From Methanomicrobia archaeon (lineage in GTDB: Archaea; Methanobacteriota_B; Thermococci; Methanofastidiosales; NM3): a DNA stretch of 64,000 nucleotides. The DNA lies in assembly GCA_030603445.1 (NCBI GenBank), contig JAUVXU010000004.1, positions 62,001 through 126,000 of the forward strand, written 5' to 3'. The notes beneath the pieces are model-generated. The model saw only the letters and a program-made list of their open reading frames with translations, ran no database searches and was not told the origin of the DNA. Shown one piece after another: positions 33,256 through 42,524 of the stretch. The position numbers were made by a program, and so were the translations under genes. Each line of letters opens with the position of its first letter. Position 1 is the stretch's first letter.

Positions 33256-34727
33256 AATCTAAAGACATCAAGTATTCCGTAAAGGAAGCTTACTATGCCT
33301 TGAGTACCCCCATTGATACGGTGCTGTATCACTGATGACACCTGGCCCCTCATAGTATCGATTGGCCATGTTACCTTCCATTCCTGGGGTTCTTTAAAGA
33401 CTGCTAGGTAACCTGACATCCTGAAGTAAAACACCAAGAGACGATACATTGGGAGTAGCAGCACATACTGGAAGCTATCGCTTATTGCGCCCCGCGTGTC
33501 CTTATCCGAGATAGTGTATGCTGCTAGTGTCTGTGCTACATCAAAAATCACATAAAACACGAACAGCACTACGAAAAACAGCGCTATTACGCTTTGTGAG
33601 TATCCAAATAGCGGGAATAGCAGCAATAGGAATGTCCATATGATACGAGGGAATGCAAGCGTATGGTCTATCATTAGCATCGAAGGAAGCCCAAACCTTC
33701 CAATAGTTCCATACTTATTAGAACCTATCATGTTCTTGTGTACGCCTGCGACCTCTAGTTGCCCCCGCCTCCAGCGTACGCGCTGGGCATATAAGGCCCC
33801 AGTTTCAATGACCGGTTCCACCCATACCTTTGCATCAGGGGCGAATCCGACCCCAATGCCATGCTGATGGAGATCAAGGGAGATGTCAAAATCCTCTGAC
33901 ACTGTTAGATCGGAGTAAATGTGCGTCTTCTCCAAGGCTTCTTTTCTAAACGCACTAAAAGCGCCTGAAAGCATATACTCCGAGTTCACGGCGCTTTGGT
34001 AATGGCGGCCAAGCCTAAATGAGTTCAAGTATTCAAGGAACTGGCTCTTTGCAAGAATAGATTCAAAAAACGACATCTTCTTCTCTATAGGGTTGCCGTC
34101 CTCATCCAAGATAAGGTCTCCTTCCTCATCGCGCGCCTCTAATAAGTGCCAGTTTACCTCTATAACACCGCATGCGGCCCCTTTATCGGGATTTTCCAGC
34201 AAGTATACGACCATTTTGCGAATTGCGTTTAAGTCAAGCACGACATCTGAGTCTATTGTCATTACTATATCGCCGTGCGCGTGGCGAATTCCCGTATTTA
34301 AGGCATGCGCCTTTCCCCTATTTGACCCATTGGAAAACAGGCGAATTGAACCTTTAAACTCTGATACTGACATGAAGTCGCCGTTGATCTTTACCTTGTT
34401 GTTGCCGTTGCCCTCTATGTTTGCAAGCGTTATGTCTGATGTAAGGTCTATTGAACCATCATCAACCACGAGTATCTCCATCTTGTGCTGCGGATAGTCT
34501 TGCAGCTTTAGGGAGTTGAGGCAGCGCTCAATTATCTTCTCCTCATTATAAGCAGGGATGATAATAGACACGTTTGGCATGTCGTCGTCTGTATATTTGT
34601 CAGTTGATGTCTTGTTCTTTGAGAATATCACGGCGCCTACCCTAAGCATTGCGCCAACACCATCAAGGGCAAGAGGTATGAGGATCCATACACCCCATAT
34701 CAAAAGCGAACGTATTAGAGGTGACAT
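33252..34727 (-). CDS. membrane glycosyltransferase family 2, processive type (exosortase-linked)
   Basis: 491 aa. An N-terminal membrane helix (residues 5-34) is followed by a GT2 catalytic domain: VSIIIPAYNEEKIIERCL, VVDDGS, MTIDSDVV (DxD), VSEDFDISL and the QxxRW motif in YAQRVRWRRGQLE, as in cellulose or hyaluronan synthases. Several C-terminal helices follow (about residues 345-440). It should make and export a polysaccharide at the membrane. It starts one base after the exosortase stop, as third gene of the substrate-exosortase-glycosyltransferase operon. Gram-positive XrtG exosortases also lie next to a GT2 gene. Confidence 0.88.
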   Translation of the reverse strand: MSPLIRSLLIWGVWILIPLALDGVGAMLRVGAVIFSKNKTSTDKYTDDDMPNVSIIIPAYNEEKIIERCLNSLKLQDYPQHKMEILVVDDGSIDLTSDITLANIEGNGNNKVKINGDFMSVSEFKGSIRLFSNGSNRGKAHALNTGIRHAHGDIVMTIDSDVVLDLNAIRKMVVYLLENPDKGAACGVIEVNWHLLEARDEEGDLILDEDGNPIEKKMSFFESILAKSQFLEYLNSFRLGRHYQSAVNSEYMLSGAFSAFRKEALEKTHIYSDLTVSEDFDISLDLHQHGIGVGFAPDAKVWVEPVIETGALYAQRVRWRRGQLEVAGVHKNMIGSNKYGTIGRFGLPSMLMIDHTLAFPRIIWTFLLLLFPLFGYSQSVIALFFVVLFVFYVIFDVAQTLAAYTISDKDTRGAISDSFQYVLLLPMYRLLVFYFRMSGYLAVFKEPQEWKVTWPIDTMRGQVSSVIQHRINGGTQGIVSFLYGILDVFRF

Positions 34728-35339
34728 TTATTCTCCCCCCTTTCCTCGGGCAATTGCATCATTTACCACTTTCTTGCCCACTATGTTAATAGTTGGTTTA
34801 GTTATTATATACCAATATATGAACAGGACGAACACGAAAAACACCATTCTAGATATCACAGAATGAGCCAGGTATGTGTACTCCTCTCCATAATTATGCG
34901 TGACACCAGCAATTATGCAAAGACGAATTATGTTTGCAACATACGTCAGTGCTACACCTAGCACTGCTGAAAAGACCTTCCTCTTGGCAACAAATCCCAC
35001 ATAGAAGAATATCAGCGAGAAGATAACGGAAAGCTCCAGAAGCGCCGAGCACTCTATAGAGCATATCAGCACAGCCCATCCTGTAGGTGATGGGATAAAT
35101 AGCTGATTGCTTTGGACATATCCATCAAATCCGAACTGTTGCAATAGGAAAACGGTGTGATTTAGCTCTATGTTGGCCAGTTTCGTATCATATCCTAAAT
35201 TCATAAAAGCAAGGATGATAAAAAGTGTGAGTCCAAATGATCCTACTAGGTAGTACAAAAGCCACTGCCTCTTTGAGTGAAGATATACAGTGACCAGCCC
35301 CCAAATAATCAGTAGTACAAACAGGAACATCCAGTTCAT
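34728..35339 (-). CDS. exosortase/archaeosortase family protein (XrtG-like)
   Basis: 203 aa with about six membrane helices. The three catalytic residues of the family are in place: Cys97 in SIECSALLE, Arg139 in YVANIIRLC and His159 in AHSVISRM. The ECSAxxE setting resembles XrtG-type enzymes. It should cut the C-terminal tripartite signal of a surface protein and join it to a lipid or glycan acceptor. The gene directly upstream encodes a protein with such a signal (ATGA overlap), and the one downstream encodes a glycosyltransferase. Confidence 0.85.
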   Translation of the reverse strand: MNWMFLFVLLIIWGLVTVYLHSKRQWLLYYLVGSFGLTLFIILAFMNLGYDTKLANIELNHTVFLLQQFGFDGYVQSNQLFIPSPTGWAVLICSIECSALLELSVIFSLIFFYVGFVAKRKVFSAVLGVALTYVANIIRLCIIAGVTHNYGEEYTYLAHSVISRMVFFVFVLFIYWYIITKPTINIVGKKVVNDAIARGKGGE

Positions 35340-36484
35340 TTGCCATCACATCCTTTTAGATTCAACACGCCATTCTTTCTCATGGAGTATCCTACTATTA
35401 ACAGCAGCATGGCCAATAGCCCGATAAATCCAAGCGTGCCTAGGGAAGGGATGTAGTAAAAAGAAGCACATGACGGTCCTGCGATTATATGTGAAGGCTC
35501 GCCTGAATTGACATTTGTCTTTTGCCAGTACACACAGACCCGAAAGTCCTTTCGTAGATCGTCAGGTGTAAGGTAGAACGAGAAGTACTCGGTTGTGGTA
35601 TCTCCTGGCTTCATAGTCTGTACGCCGACATTCTTGTACCTATGGTAAGGATATCCATCGTCGGTAGGATACGTTGCAACAAAATTGTTATTCTCATCAT
35701 ACACGTACAAGAACAGGCTGGTGTTTGACTGGGTGTTTGCCGCCGCCAGGTCGACGCGCACAGTAATTCCGCCTGTATCTGTGTTGACAGATACTGAAGT
35801 GAAGATGACGTCGCTTTGTGTGCCTGTTGCAAATGAGTAAGTAGGACTTGTGTAACTGCCTGTGCTATCTGTTGCAACAACGTACCATGAATATGTCGTA
35901 TTGCTCTCCAGATAGCTCCATACCGTAGTAGCGGTTCCACTGCCGGTCACGGTATCGGTGCCAATAGGTGTGTTGCCTTCCAAGTTGTAGAAGTTCACAG
36001 TGACAGTTCCTGTACCTCCTGCAATGTCTATACTAAGTGTAGTACTAGGCCCTATTCCAGAAACTCCCGATGGCGCGGGATTTGAAAAGTCTATGCCTGG
36101 GGCACGGGTTGTGAAAGACCAGGTACCACTCGTAAGAAGAACTGTATTTGGATCGGCGTTATCTGCTACTGTGACGTACCAGGAGTAAGAGGTTGAGGGG
36201 CTTCTTCCTGGCCACTGCACGGTCGCAACGTCTACTGAATTTTGCTTTGTGGTGACTACAGCAGAACCTAATAATGTTGATTCGCCATAAAATTTTACTA
36301 GATACTCCTTATTGTTAGCTCCATCCACTTCCACCACAAGATCCGGTGTTAAGCTGACATCTGTAGCACCATTTGCCGGTGATGGGTTCAAAACCTCAAC
36401 TGTTGGTACGGCCGCTACCATCGCAATCCCAAAAGATCCAAGTAACAAACCGACTATAATTATTACAAACACTTTATACTTCAC
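35336..36484 (-). CDS. secreted Ig-like surface protein, probable dedicated exosortase substrate
   Basis: 382 aa. A signal peptide (VFVIIIVGLLLGSFGIAMVAA) is followed by two Ig-like/fibronectin-like beta domains (about residues 28-130 and 131-220, each with the repeated form SYSWYV). A third beta domain contains TTEYFSFYLTPDDLRKDFRV. The C-terminus carries a sorting-like signal: IPSLGTLG, a membrane helix (GFIGLLAMLLLIVGY) and a basic stretch (SMRKNG), then a 10-residue tail. The IPSLG motif is similar to the IPTL-CTERM form. It is translationally coupled to the exosortase gene. Function beyond surface display is unknown. Confidence 0.78.
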   Translation of the reverse strand: MKYKVFVIIIVGLLLGSFGIAMVAAVPTVEVLNPSPANGATDVSLTPDLVVEVDGANNKEYLVKFYGESTLLGSAVVTTKQNSVDVATVQWPGRSPSTSYSWYVTVADNADPNTVLLTSGTWSFTTRAPGIDFSNPAPSGVSGIGPSTTLSIDIAGGTGTVTVNFYNLEGNTPIGTDTVTGSGTATTVWSYLESNTTYSWYVVATDSTGSYTSPTYSFATGTQSDVIFTSVSVNTDTGGITVRVDLAAANTQSNTSLFLYVYDENNNFVATYPTDDGYPYHRYKNVGVQTMKPGDTTTEYFSFYLTPDDLRKDFRVCVYWQKTNVNSGEPSHIIAGPSCASFYYIPSLGTLGFIGLLAMLLLIVGYSMRKNGVLNLKGCDGK

Positions 36485-36711
36485 AGTAATCGCCCCAATG
36501 CAGGCATGTGTTTCTTGGAAGCCATATATAAAATATAAGAAACAGAGTTCTTTTAATTACTAGTAACAGTTAATAAAAAAATTTATAATATTTTGTTTAG
36601 ATTAATTAATTGATAAAAATAACGCTCTAAAATACCATTCAAATAAAGTATAACCTGTATAAAAGAAAATAATAAAAAAATAGGAACTTAAAAATAAAAA
36701 AAAGCAATATT
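36485..36711. other. AT-rich region between substrate gene and purB
   Basis: 227 bases, no gene. It holds TATA-like stretches for the minus-strand substrate operon (tatataaaatataag near 36523-36537). A long run of A/T (36655-36711) follows the purB stop and may act as its terminator. Confidence 0.5.
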
Positions 36712-38019
36712 TTATTTATTTAACACGCGCTCTACTATTCGCTTCGCCTCTCCAAGATATTTCTCTGGTTTAAGAAGGGTGTTTATCTCTTCACCAGTAA
36801 GATATTTTCCAACATCCTTATTAGAACGTACTGTCTCCACAAAGTCATCGCCATCCTGAGAAAGAGTTCGCAGCATCTCATGCGCATCCTGGCGTGAGGC
36901 GCCTTTCTTCGTAAGGGCTATCATTATTGCCTCTGCCATGTTCTTTCCCTTGCTCATTTGAAGATTCCTCTTTATGTTTTCTGGAAAGAACACAAGGTTG
37001 TCATATACGTTGATGATTGATTTTATCATCTCATCGATAAGGATGAACGATTCAGGGATGATTGCACGCTCAGGTGCCGAATTTGTAAGATCCCTCTCAT
37101 GCCACAAATTGTTGTTAAGCAGTGCAGGAATAACATTTCCATAGAGTATGCGCGCAAGACCGCACGTCTTCTCTGAATTTATTGGATTTTTCTTATGCGG
37201 CATTGTGGATGAGCCGACCTGATCTTTCTTAAACCCCTCTGCCACCTCACTTATCTCTGTTCGCTGCAGATTGCGCACCTCGGTCGCCATCTTATCCAGT
37301 AAACTTCCAAGCAGGGCAATGTTTAGGATAATTTCTGCATATATGTCACGAGGCACTACTTGATTGGTTATATCTGCCATTTTTATGCTAAGGACCTCGC
37401 CAACGCGCTCTGCCATTTTAAGCCCATCGTCATATGATGCCATTGTTCCAACTGCCCCTGCTATCTTGCCGCAGTTGCGCTTGTGGGATACCTTAAGTCT
37501 CTCCTCACTACGCTTGAGCTCATCAAGGAAAAGTGCGAACTTCATGCCATACGTTGTTGGTATTGCATGTTGTGCATGTGTCCTTCCAACGCAGACAGTT
37601 CCGATATGCTCCCTTGCCTGCCTGGCAAGGATTGTATCTAATATTTCTATATCTGCAAGCAGTATATCCAAAGCGTCACGAAACTGCAGTGCTGATGCGG
37701 TGTCATTTATATCGTTTGATGTCGCGCCAAAGTGAACGAAACGCCCCCATTTTCCACACTGCGCGGCAAGGACCTTTACCATGGCCATTATGTCATGATT
37801 TATCTTTTTCTCCTCTTCTAGGATAGCTTCCTTCTTGACTATCCCTAACTTTGCCTTGGCCGTTATCTCTTTTGCAGCCTCGATAGGGACGTGTCCAAGG
37901 TCGGCATGTGCTTGGGCAATTGCCGCTTCGACATCAAGCAGTAGCTGTATGCGGCTGTCCTCTTCAAAGACCGCTCTCATCTCCTTTGAGCCGTACCTGT
38001 AATCTATGGGGTGAATCAT
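36712..38019 (-). CDS. purB: adenylosuccinate lyase
   Basis: 435 aa fumarase/aspartase superfamily enzyme acting twice in purine synthesis. Visible: HPIDYRYGSKEMR at the N-terminus, the catalytic-histidine regions FGATSNDINDTA and GRTHAQHAIPTTYG, the signature GSSTMPHKKNPINSE, and WHERDLTNSAPERAIIPE. Complete and of normal length. It stands alone, upstream of the exosortase operon on the same strand, with AGGAGAC before the ATG. Confidence 0.96.
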   Translation of the reverse strand: MIHPIDYRYGSKEMRAVFEEDSRIQLLLDVEAAIAQAHADLGHVPIEAAKEITAKAKLGIVKKEAILEEEKKINHDIMAMVKVLAAQCGKWGRFVHFGATSNDINDTASALQFRDALDILLADIEILDTILARQAREHIGTVCVGRTHAQHAIPTTYGMKFALFLDELKRSEERLKVSHKRNCGKIAGAVGTMASYDDGLKMAERVGEVLSIKMADITNQVVPRDIYAEIILNIALLGSLLDKMATEVRNLQRTEISEVAEGFKKDQVGSSTMPHKKNPINSEKTCGLARILYGNVIPALLNNNLWHERDLTNSAPERAIIPESFILIDEMIKSIINVYDNLVFFPENIKRNLQMSKGKNMAEAIMIALTKKGASRQDAHEMLRTLSQDGDDFVETVRSNKDVGKYLTGEEINTLLKPEKYLGEAKRIVERVLNK

Positions 38020-38131
38020 CTTCTCGTCTCCTAATGAATGCTTTTCATTCGCTACGTAACTTTATATGTTTTTTTGATGATTGCCCCTTATACAAAAGTG
38101 AGCAGGCAAAAAGACCGTTAATTTTAAATAC

Positions 38132-38141
38132 CTATTTATAT
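38132..38141 (+). promoter_or_regulatory. TATA box of tRNA-Val
   Basis: A ctatttatatg stretch about 25 bases before the mature tRNA 5' end, the usual archaeal promoter distance. Confidence 0.5.
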
Positions 38142-38160
38142 GCACATAAAATGCATAAAA

Positions 38161-38235
38161 GGGCTCTTGGTCTAGCTTGGTTATGACGTCGCCTTCACAC
38201 GGCGGAGGTCCTGGGTTCGATTCCCAGAGAGCCCA
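38161..38235 (+). tRNA. tRNA-Val (anticodon CAC)
   Basis: 75 bases fold into a full cloverleaf. The acceptor stem GGGCTCT pairs with AGAGCCC. The anticodon loop TTCACAC sits in a CGCC/GGCG stem with CAC at 38196-38198. The T arm is CTGGG-TTCGATT-CCCAG. The discriminator A (38235) is followed by an encoded CCA (38236-38238) and a T-run near 38245. No intron. Confidence 0.96.
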
Positions 38236-38323
38236 CCATAACTCTTTTTATCTGGTATTATTTGTGAATATTCATTTTTTTAGAGCGGGAAGCATTGCCA
38301 CTGGCTATTATATGAAAAAGATA

Positions 38324-39733
38324 TTACTTTCCAACGCCTTTCTTCTCCATCTTTCCCCATCCCCTAGAACCAAACGCATATTCTATTGTAGCACGAAAGC
38401 GCCACCATGTCTGTAATTGGCGATAACCGATATTTTCCAAAAAAGCGGCGCAAAAAAGGTGCAGGAGATGCGACGTCTTCGGGTATTTCTTAAATGACAG
38501 CTCCTCCAGTATAACAGATGTGATAGAAAGCACCATCCCGTAAAGAACTGCAACAGTCAGAAACATGATGGCAAAAGGCAAGCTAACAATACCAAACAAT
38601 GCTGACAAAATAAACACAATGTACCCGCTAAATTCGACAAACGGCCCGAGCATCTCAAATATCACAAAGTAGGGGAATGCAAAAAATCCCACCCAGCCAT
38701 AATCGGTGTTTAGGAACATATCTTTATGTAGCATTATTGATTGTATCGTTCCCTTCTGCCAACGAACGCGTTGGCTCCTAAGCACTTTCAACGTTTCTGG
38801 TGCCTCTGTCCAGCACACCGGATCTGGGACAAATGTGATGCGTGTATTTGGGTTTTGACGCCTGAGTATCTTATGCATCCTAACCACTAGTTCCATATCC
38901 TCCCCGATACAGCCTGCCCTATATCCGCCCACCTTCAGAACAGCATCTTTTGAGAAGCACCCAAACGCGCCGGAAATAATAAGCATGGCATTAACCGCAT
39001 CAAATCCTGTCCTGCCGAACAAAAATGCCCTGAGGTACTCCACGACCTGGAACTTTCCTATAAATTTTTTTGGTGGGGCAATTTCTAGTACTCTGCCCTG
39101 TTCCACTTTGCACCCATTTGCTATACGGACAATTCCTCCTACTGCAATGACATTTTCGTCCTCTACGAAAGGCCGGACCACCTTTAAAAGACAGTCGCGC
39201 TCGAGGATGGAATCCGCATCTATGACACATATCAATGGATCCTTAGATGCGTTTATGCCTGTGTTTATGGCATCTGCCTTTCCTCCATTCTCCTTATCTA
39301 TTACCAAAAGAGACGGATGCTCTTTTGATCTGTAAAATCCCCTCACAGGCATTGTATCAATACTATCCACCATGCCATACGGGACCCGCTTCATGGAGAA
39401 GTGGGATATTAAATTATTTAAGGTATCATCTTTTGAACCGTCGTTGACGACTATTACGTGAAAATCAGGGTACTCAAGCTGTAAAAAAGCGCTGGTGCTA
39501 TTAATTATGCTATTGCCTTCATTATATGCTGGCACTATAACAGAGACAGCTTTTGTATTTCCATAACGAAACAGGTCCTTTATATCTATGTAAGAGACCT
39601 TTGCCGAATATTTTCTTATTGTCTTAAATGAAACAAAGCATAGGACAAAATAAATCGTGCCTATTGTAAGCAGATATGTAAGCGCAAAATAATTGTAGAT
39701 GTATAAAGCTCCTATTATGCTTATATTAACCAC
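38324..39733 (-). CDS. processive membrane glycosyltransferase family 2 (stressosome operon)
   Basis: About 466-469 aa. Two N-terminal helices (residues 8-38) precede a GT2 domain: VSVIVPAYNEGNSI, VVNDGSKDD, VIDADSILE (DxD), GEDMELVVRMHKI and QxxRW in RSQRVRWQKGTIQ. Three or four C-terminal helices follow (residues 330-410). It resembles poly-N-acetylglucosamine or hyaluronan synthases, so it probably makes an exopolysaccharide; the sugar is not predictable. It is the last gene of the minus-strand unit that begins with RsbR and overlaps the HEAT gene stop. GTG 39733 lies in an AGGTGG ribosome-binding site; AUA 39724, five bases after it, is the better-placed start. Confidence 0.87.
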   Translation of the reverse strand: MVNISIIGALYIYNYFALTYLLTIGTIYFVLCFVSFKTIRKYSAKVSYIDIKDLFRYGNTKAVSVIVPAYNEGNSIINSTSAFLQLEYPDFHVIVVNDGSKDDTLNNLISHFSMKRVPYGMVDSIDTMPVRGFYRSKEHPSLLVIDKENGGKADAINTGINASKDPLICVIDADSILERDCLLKVVRPFVEDENVIAVGGIVRIANGCKVEQGRVLEIAPPKKFIGKFQVVEYLRAFLFGRTGFDAVNAMLIISGAFGCFSKDAVLKVGGYRAGCIGEDMELVVRMHKILRRQNPNTRITFVPDPVCWTEAPETLKVLRSQRVRWQKGTIQSIMLHKDMFLNTDYGWVGFFAFPYFVIFEMLGPFVEFSGYIVFILSALFGIVSLPFAIMFLTVAVLYGMVLSITSVILEELSFKKYPKTSHLLHLFCAAFLENIGYRQLQTWWRFRATIEYAFGSRGWGKMEKKGVGK

Positions 39734-40802
39734 CTACCTTCATGTCTGTGAGCAGGATTCTTGTAACAGAGGCCGCCTTTTTGTTCTTTGAATGTTGTGC
39801 AATTACTGAAAGTGCCTCCCTTCCTTTCCTTGACAAGCTAAACAGCGCCTCTGCTGCACGGTAGCGCACCCACCAGTTTTCGTCGCCAAGATATACTACA
39901 AGCTCTTCCTCTACTGAATCATCACCAATCCTTCCCAAGGCCCATATTGCAAGGCTGCGAACACGCCAGTCTGCATCATTCATGCATTCCCTTAAAGATG
40001 GCATGGCGCCCAAATACTCTATTTTACCCACGGCCCTTATACAATTAATGCGGACATCATACCCTGGTGTCGCATCCAGGATGCATAATATCTCCTCGCC
40101 TGCAGGATAGTATCTGTAGTGCCCTAGCGCGTCCACGATAAGTGAGATGGAAAACGCATCTGGCTCCCCTTTCAGATACCATAACAACGGCTGGCAAGCG
40201 TCAGTGCCAAACTCGAACAATATCGATAGCAAAAGATCCCTGCTTGGTTTTTTTCTGATGCGAAACTGCCCCAGGATTATTCCAAGCGTATCTATGGCCC
40301 CGATTTTCGCTAAGCTAAGGGCGCAGTTAAAATATACCCCTTCGTCCTTATCCTCCAAGCCCCGTATTAGGTGTTCTTTCGCCTGGCGGGCCCTTACCAA
40401 CCCGATAAAGAAAGCGGACTCGCTACGGACCTGTTCGTCTCCGTGTACAAGCTGATCTATTAAACATGAAAAAAGGTCTGTATTAGTGACTAGTGCAGAT
40501 AACTTCTCAAAATCATCTCCCTTCAGCGCGAGCAGATAGCTTTTCAAAAAGTGCTGGAAGTAAGCATAACGGGCCCTTGGAACGAGAGCCATGATCTCTT
40601 GGGTGGTTTTTTCACCTTCAAGGTACTGAAAAACCATCTTCTCCCATCCCGCGTAAAGCTTAAACTGCTTTTTTTTAGAACTGTTGCTTACGAATCGCAA
40701 GAAGAAGCAGTACAGTATCAACATCCCTACAACAAACAAGAGCGCAAGTACTGCCATTGTGGTGGTCCAAAGAGCCCCTTGATTGAAGAACTTCCCTATC
40801 AT
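39726..40802 (-). CDS. HEAT-repeat protein with N-terminal membrane anchor
   Basis: 358 aa. One membrane helix near the N-terminus (residues 13-36), a linker, then about six HEAT-like helical repeats (for example DEQVRSESAFFIGLVRA, DEGVYFNCALSLAKIG, DWRVRSLAIWALGRIG, NWWVRYRAAEALFSL). Such repeats bind other proteins. Lying between the receiver protein and the glycosyltransferase, and overlapping the latter, it may connect the signal to the synthase at the membrane. That role is inferred from gene order only. Confidence 0.8.
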   Translation of the reverse strand: MIGKFFNQGALWTTTMAVLALLFVVGMLILYCFFLRFVSNSSKKKQFKLYAGWEKMVFQYLEGEKTTQEIMALVPRARYAYFQHFLKSYLLALKGDDFEKLSALVTNTDLFSCLIDQLVHGDEQVRSESAFFIGLVRARQAKEHLIRGLEDKDEGVYFNCALSLAKIGAIDTLGIILGQFRIRKKPSRDLLLSILFEFGTDACQPLLWYLKGEPDAFSISLIVDALGHYRYYPAGEEILCILDATPGYDVRINCIRAVGKIEYLGAMPSLRECMNDADWRVRSLAIWALGRIGDDSVEEELVVYLGDENWWVRYRAAEALFSLSRKGREALSVIAQHSKNKKAASVTRILLTDMKVGG

Positions 40803-40839
40803 TTTACCCCTTCTTTAGCGATTATTTGTTCTTGAAAAT

Positions 40840-41238
40840 TTACTGCAAAAACTGCCATGAGATAGCCTTATTCACTCTTGCCACCAGTTCAGAAGGGGCG
40901 AATGGTTTTGTCAAGTAGTCTGTTGCCCCATCCCCCAAGCCTTTCACGACGTCGCTCTCCTGGCCCTTGGCAGAAAGTATTATTGTGGGAATAGATACTG
41001 TTTTTGGATTTGCCCTTATATCCCTTAAAATACTGATGCCATCTCGCAAAGGCATCATTACATCTAACAAAACGATGTCTGGGATCGTCTCAATGATAGC
41101 CTCTATAACACCCTCCCCATCAGGGAAGTGGGTGACCTTAAATTCCTCCCGTTCCAGCTTGAATTTGACCAAACGAGCAATATCCAGGTCATCTTCTGCA
41201 TAGATTATCGTCTTTTGTACCTTATTACCTTTGCTCAT
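40840..41238 (-). CDS. single-domain response regulator (receiver)
   Basis: 132 aa CheY-like receiver without an output domain. Acidic pocket AEDD (residues 14-17), phosphoacceptor Asp59 in VLLDVMMP, the conserved residue near LSAK and Lys111 in YLTKPF. It is likely phosphorylated by the histidine kinase encoded just upstream (gap 56 bases), with output through protein contact, perhaps with the HEAT protein. AAGGAG supports the ATG start. Confidence 0.92.
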   Translation of the reverse strand: MSKGNKVQKTIIYAEDDLDIARLVKFKLEREEFKVTHFPDGEGVIEAIIETIPDIVLLDVMMPLRDGISILRDIRANPKTVSIPTIILSAKGQESDVVKGLGDGATDYLTKPFAPSELVARVNKAISWQFLQ

Positions 41239-41294
41239 GATATATTCTCCTTGAATTGAGTAGATTATAAACTTTTTCTTGTTTAATGATATTA

Positions 41295-42524
41295 TTATTC
41301 ATTTTTCATGTTTGGACGCCCTAGTGGCAACCTAATTGTGAATTTTGAACCTTTCTCAAATTCGCTACTAACATCTATTGTTCCGTTGTGTGCAGCGACT
41401 ATCTCTTTTACAATAGCTAAGCCAAGGCCTGTTCCCCCTGCATCCCTGACGACCTTGTTGTCTGCACGGAAAAACTTTGAAAAAAGCTTTTTCTGGTCAC
41501 TTTCGCTCATGCCAACACCAGTATCCTCCAAAGATATGATTGCGTTATCCCCTTCTGTATCAAGAATCAGATATATGGAACCTGACTCGGTGTACTTAAT
41601 AGAATTTGTAAACAGATTCCATAGAACCTGACTTATTCTATCTCCATCGACCCACGCCAGTATATCGGGCTTGATGTTCTTGTGAAAGGCAAGCCCTTTC
41701 TTCTTGATAAGCAGTTCTGTTCCCTTTGCAGTTGCCTCAACTATTTCTGAAAGTGATATATGTGTCAAATTCATAGTAAGCCTTTTTGACTCCATCTTTT
41801 GAACATCTAAGAACTCATTTATGAGTGATGCAAGTCTATCGGTGTTTCTCTTGACTATTCCTAAAAAATCACGTTGTATATCGTTTATTTCCCCTGTATC
41901 CTCATCCAGGATAATATCGATATAACCCTTAATAGACGTCAACGGCGTCCTGAGCTCATGGGAAACTGTCGAAACAAGATCGGACTTTATCTTGTCCACG
42001 CTCTTTAGCTCCTCAAGCATTATATCGATCTTTGCCTTTTCGTTTTTTAGGTCATCAAATAATGCCAACAGTTCGTCATTTTTTCTCTTAAGCTCACTTA
42101 CCATCTCTGCTCTTGATAAACGAATTAACCTTTCCCTCTCCAAGGATATGAATTCCTCGGTTGGGATGAATTTTACTGGGGGATACTTAAAAGCATTGAC
42201 ATTTAGCATATTTCCATTAGTACTAGATATGAAAATATCATCAAAAAACGCCTCTGTCCATTTTATATCCGGATCCTCTGTGCGGCCTTTAAACAAAATA
42301 TCTAGTCCAAAGCCCTTTTCCCTCTCATCAAAGCCAACTGCAACGCTTGCTGCATTGCCGTTAGAGTACATTTGGCGGCTTAATTCAGAAGTTGCTGTAG
42401 CAAGCTTTGTGGCACCGATTGTGTCAAATCCCACATCCTCTGCCAACATGCGGACCTTGTTCCTGGCCTCAACGATAGAAGAAGCCTCTTTGATAGAGAT
42501 CTCTCCAAGATGCATCTTGTTCAT
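41295..42524 (-). CDS. RsbT-like ATPase domain fused to histidine kinase
   Basis: 409 aa. Residues 10-110 resemble the RsbT/anti-sigma kinase fold (VEARNKVRMLAEDVGFDTIGATKLATATSELSR), without the later nucleotide-binding boxes. A coiled coil (130-180) precedes the HisKA helix with His189 (VSTVSHELRTPLTS). The HATPase domain follows: NLFTNSIKYTE, LEDTGVGMSE, AGGTGLGLAIVKEI. The fusion places a stressosome-type domain in front of a two-component kinase, a likely link between the Rsb genes and the receiver protein. It overlaps the RsbX-like gene by four bases. Confidence 0.88.
   Translation of the reverse strand: MNKMHLGEISIKEASSIVEARNKVRMLAEDVGFDTIGATKLATATSELSRQMYSNGNAASVAVGFDEREKGFGLDILFKGRTEDPDIKWTEAFFDDIFISSTNGNMLNVNAFKYPPVKFIPTEEFISLERERLIRLSRAEMVSELKRKNDELLALFDDLKNEKAKIDIMLEELKSVDKIKSDLVSTVSHELRTPLTSIKGYIDIILDEDTGEINDIQRDFLGIVKRNTDRLASLINEFLDVQKMESKRLTMNLTHISLSEIVEATAKGTELLIKKKGLAFHKNIKPDILAWVDGDRISQVLWNLFTNSIKYTESGSIYLILDTEGDNAIISLEDTGVGMSESDQKKLFSKFFRADNKVVRDAGGTGLGLAIVKEIVAAHNGTIDVSSEFEKGSKFTIRLPLGRPNMKNE

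Noticed and set aside
38177-38416. 79-codon open frame across the tRNA-Val gene
   Set aside because: It overlaps the tRNA and the end of the glycosyltransferase gene, with no family similarity.
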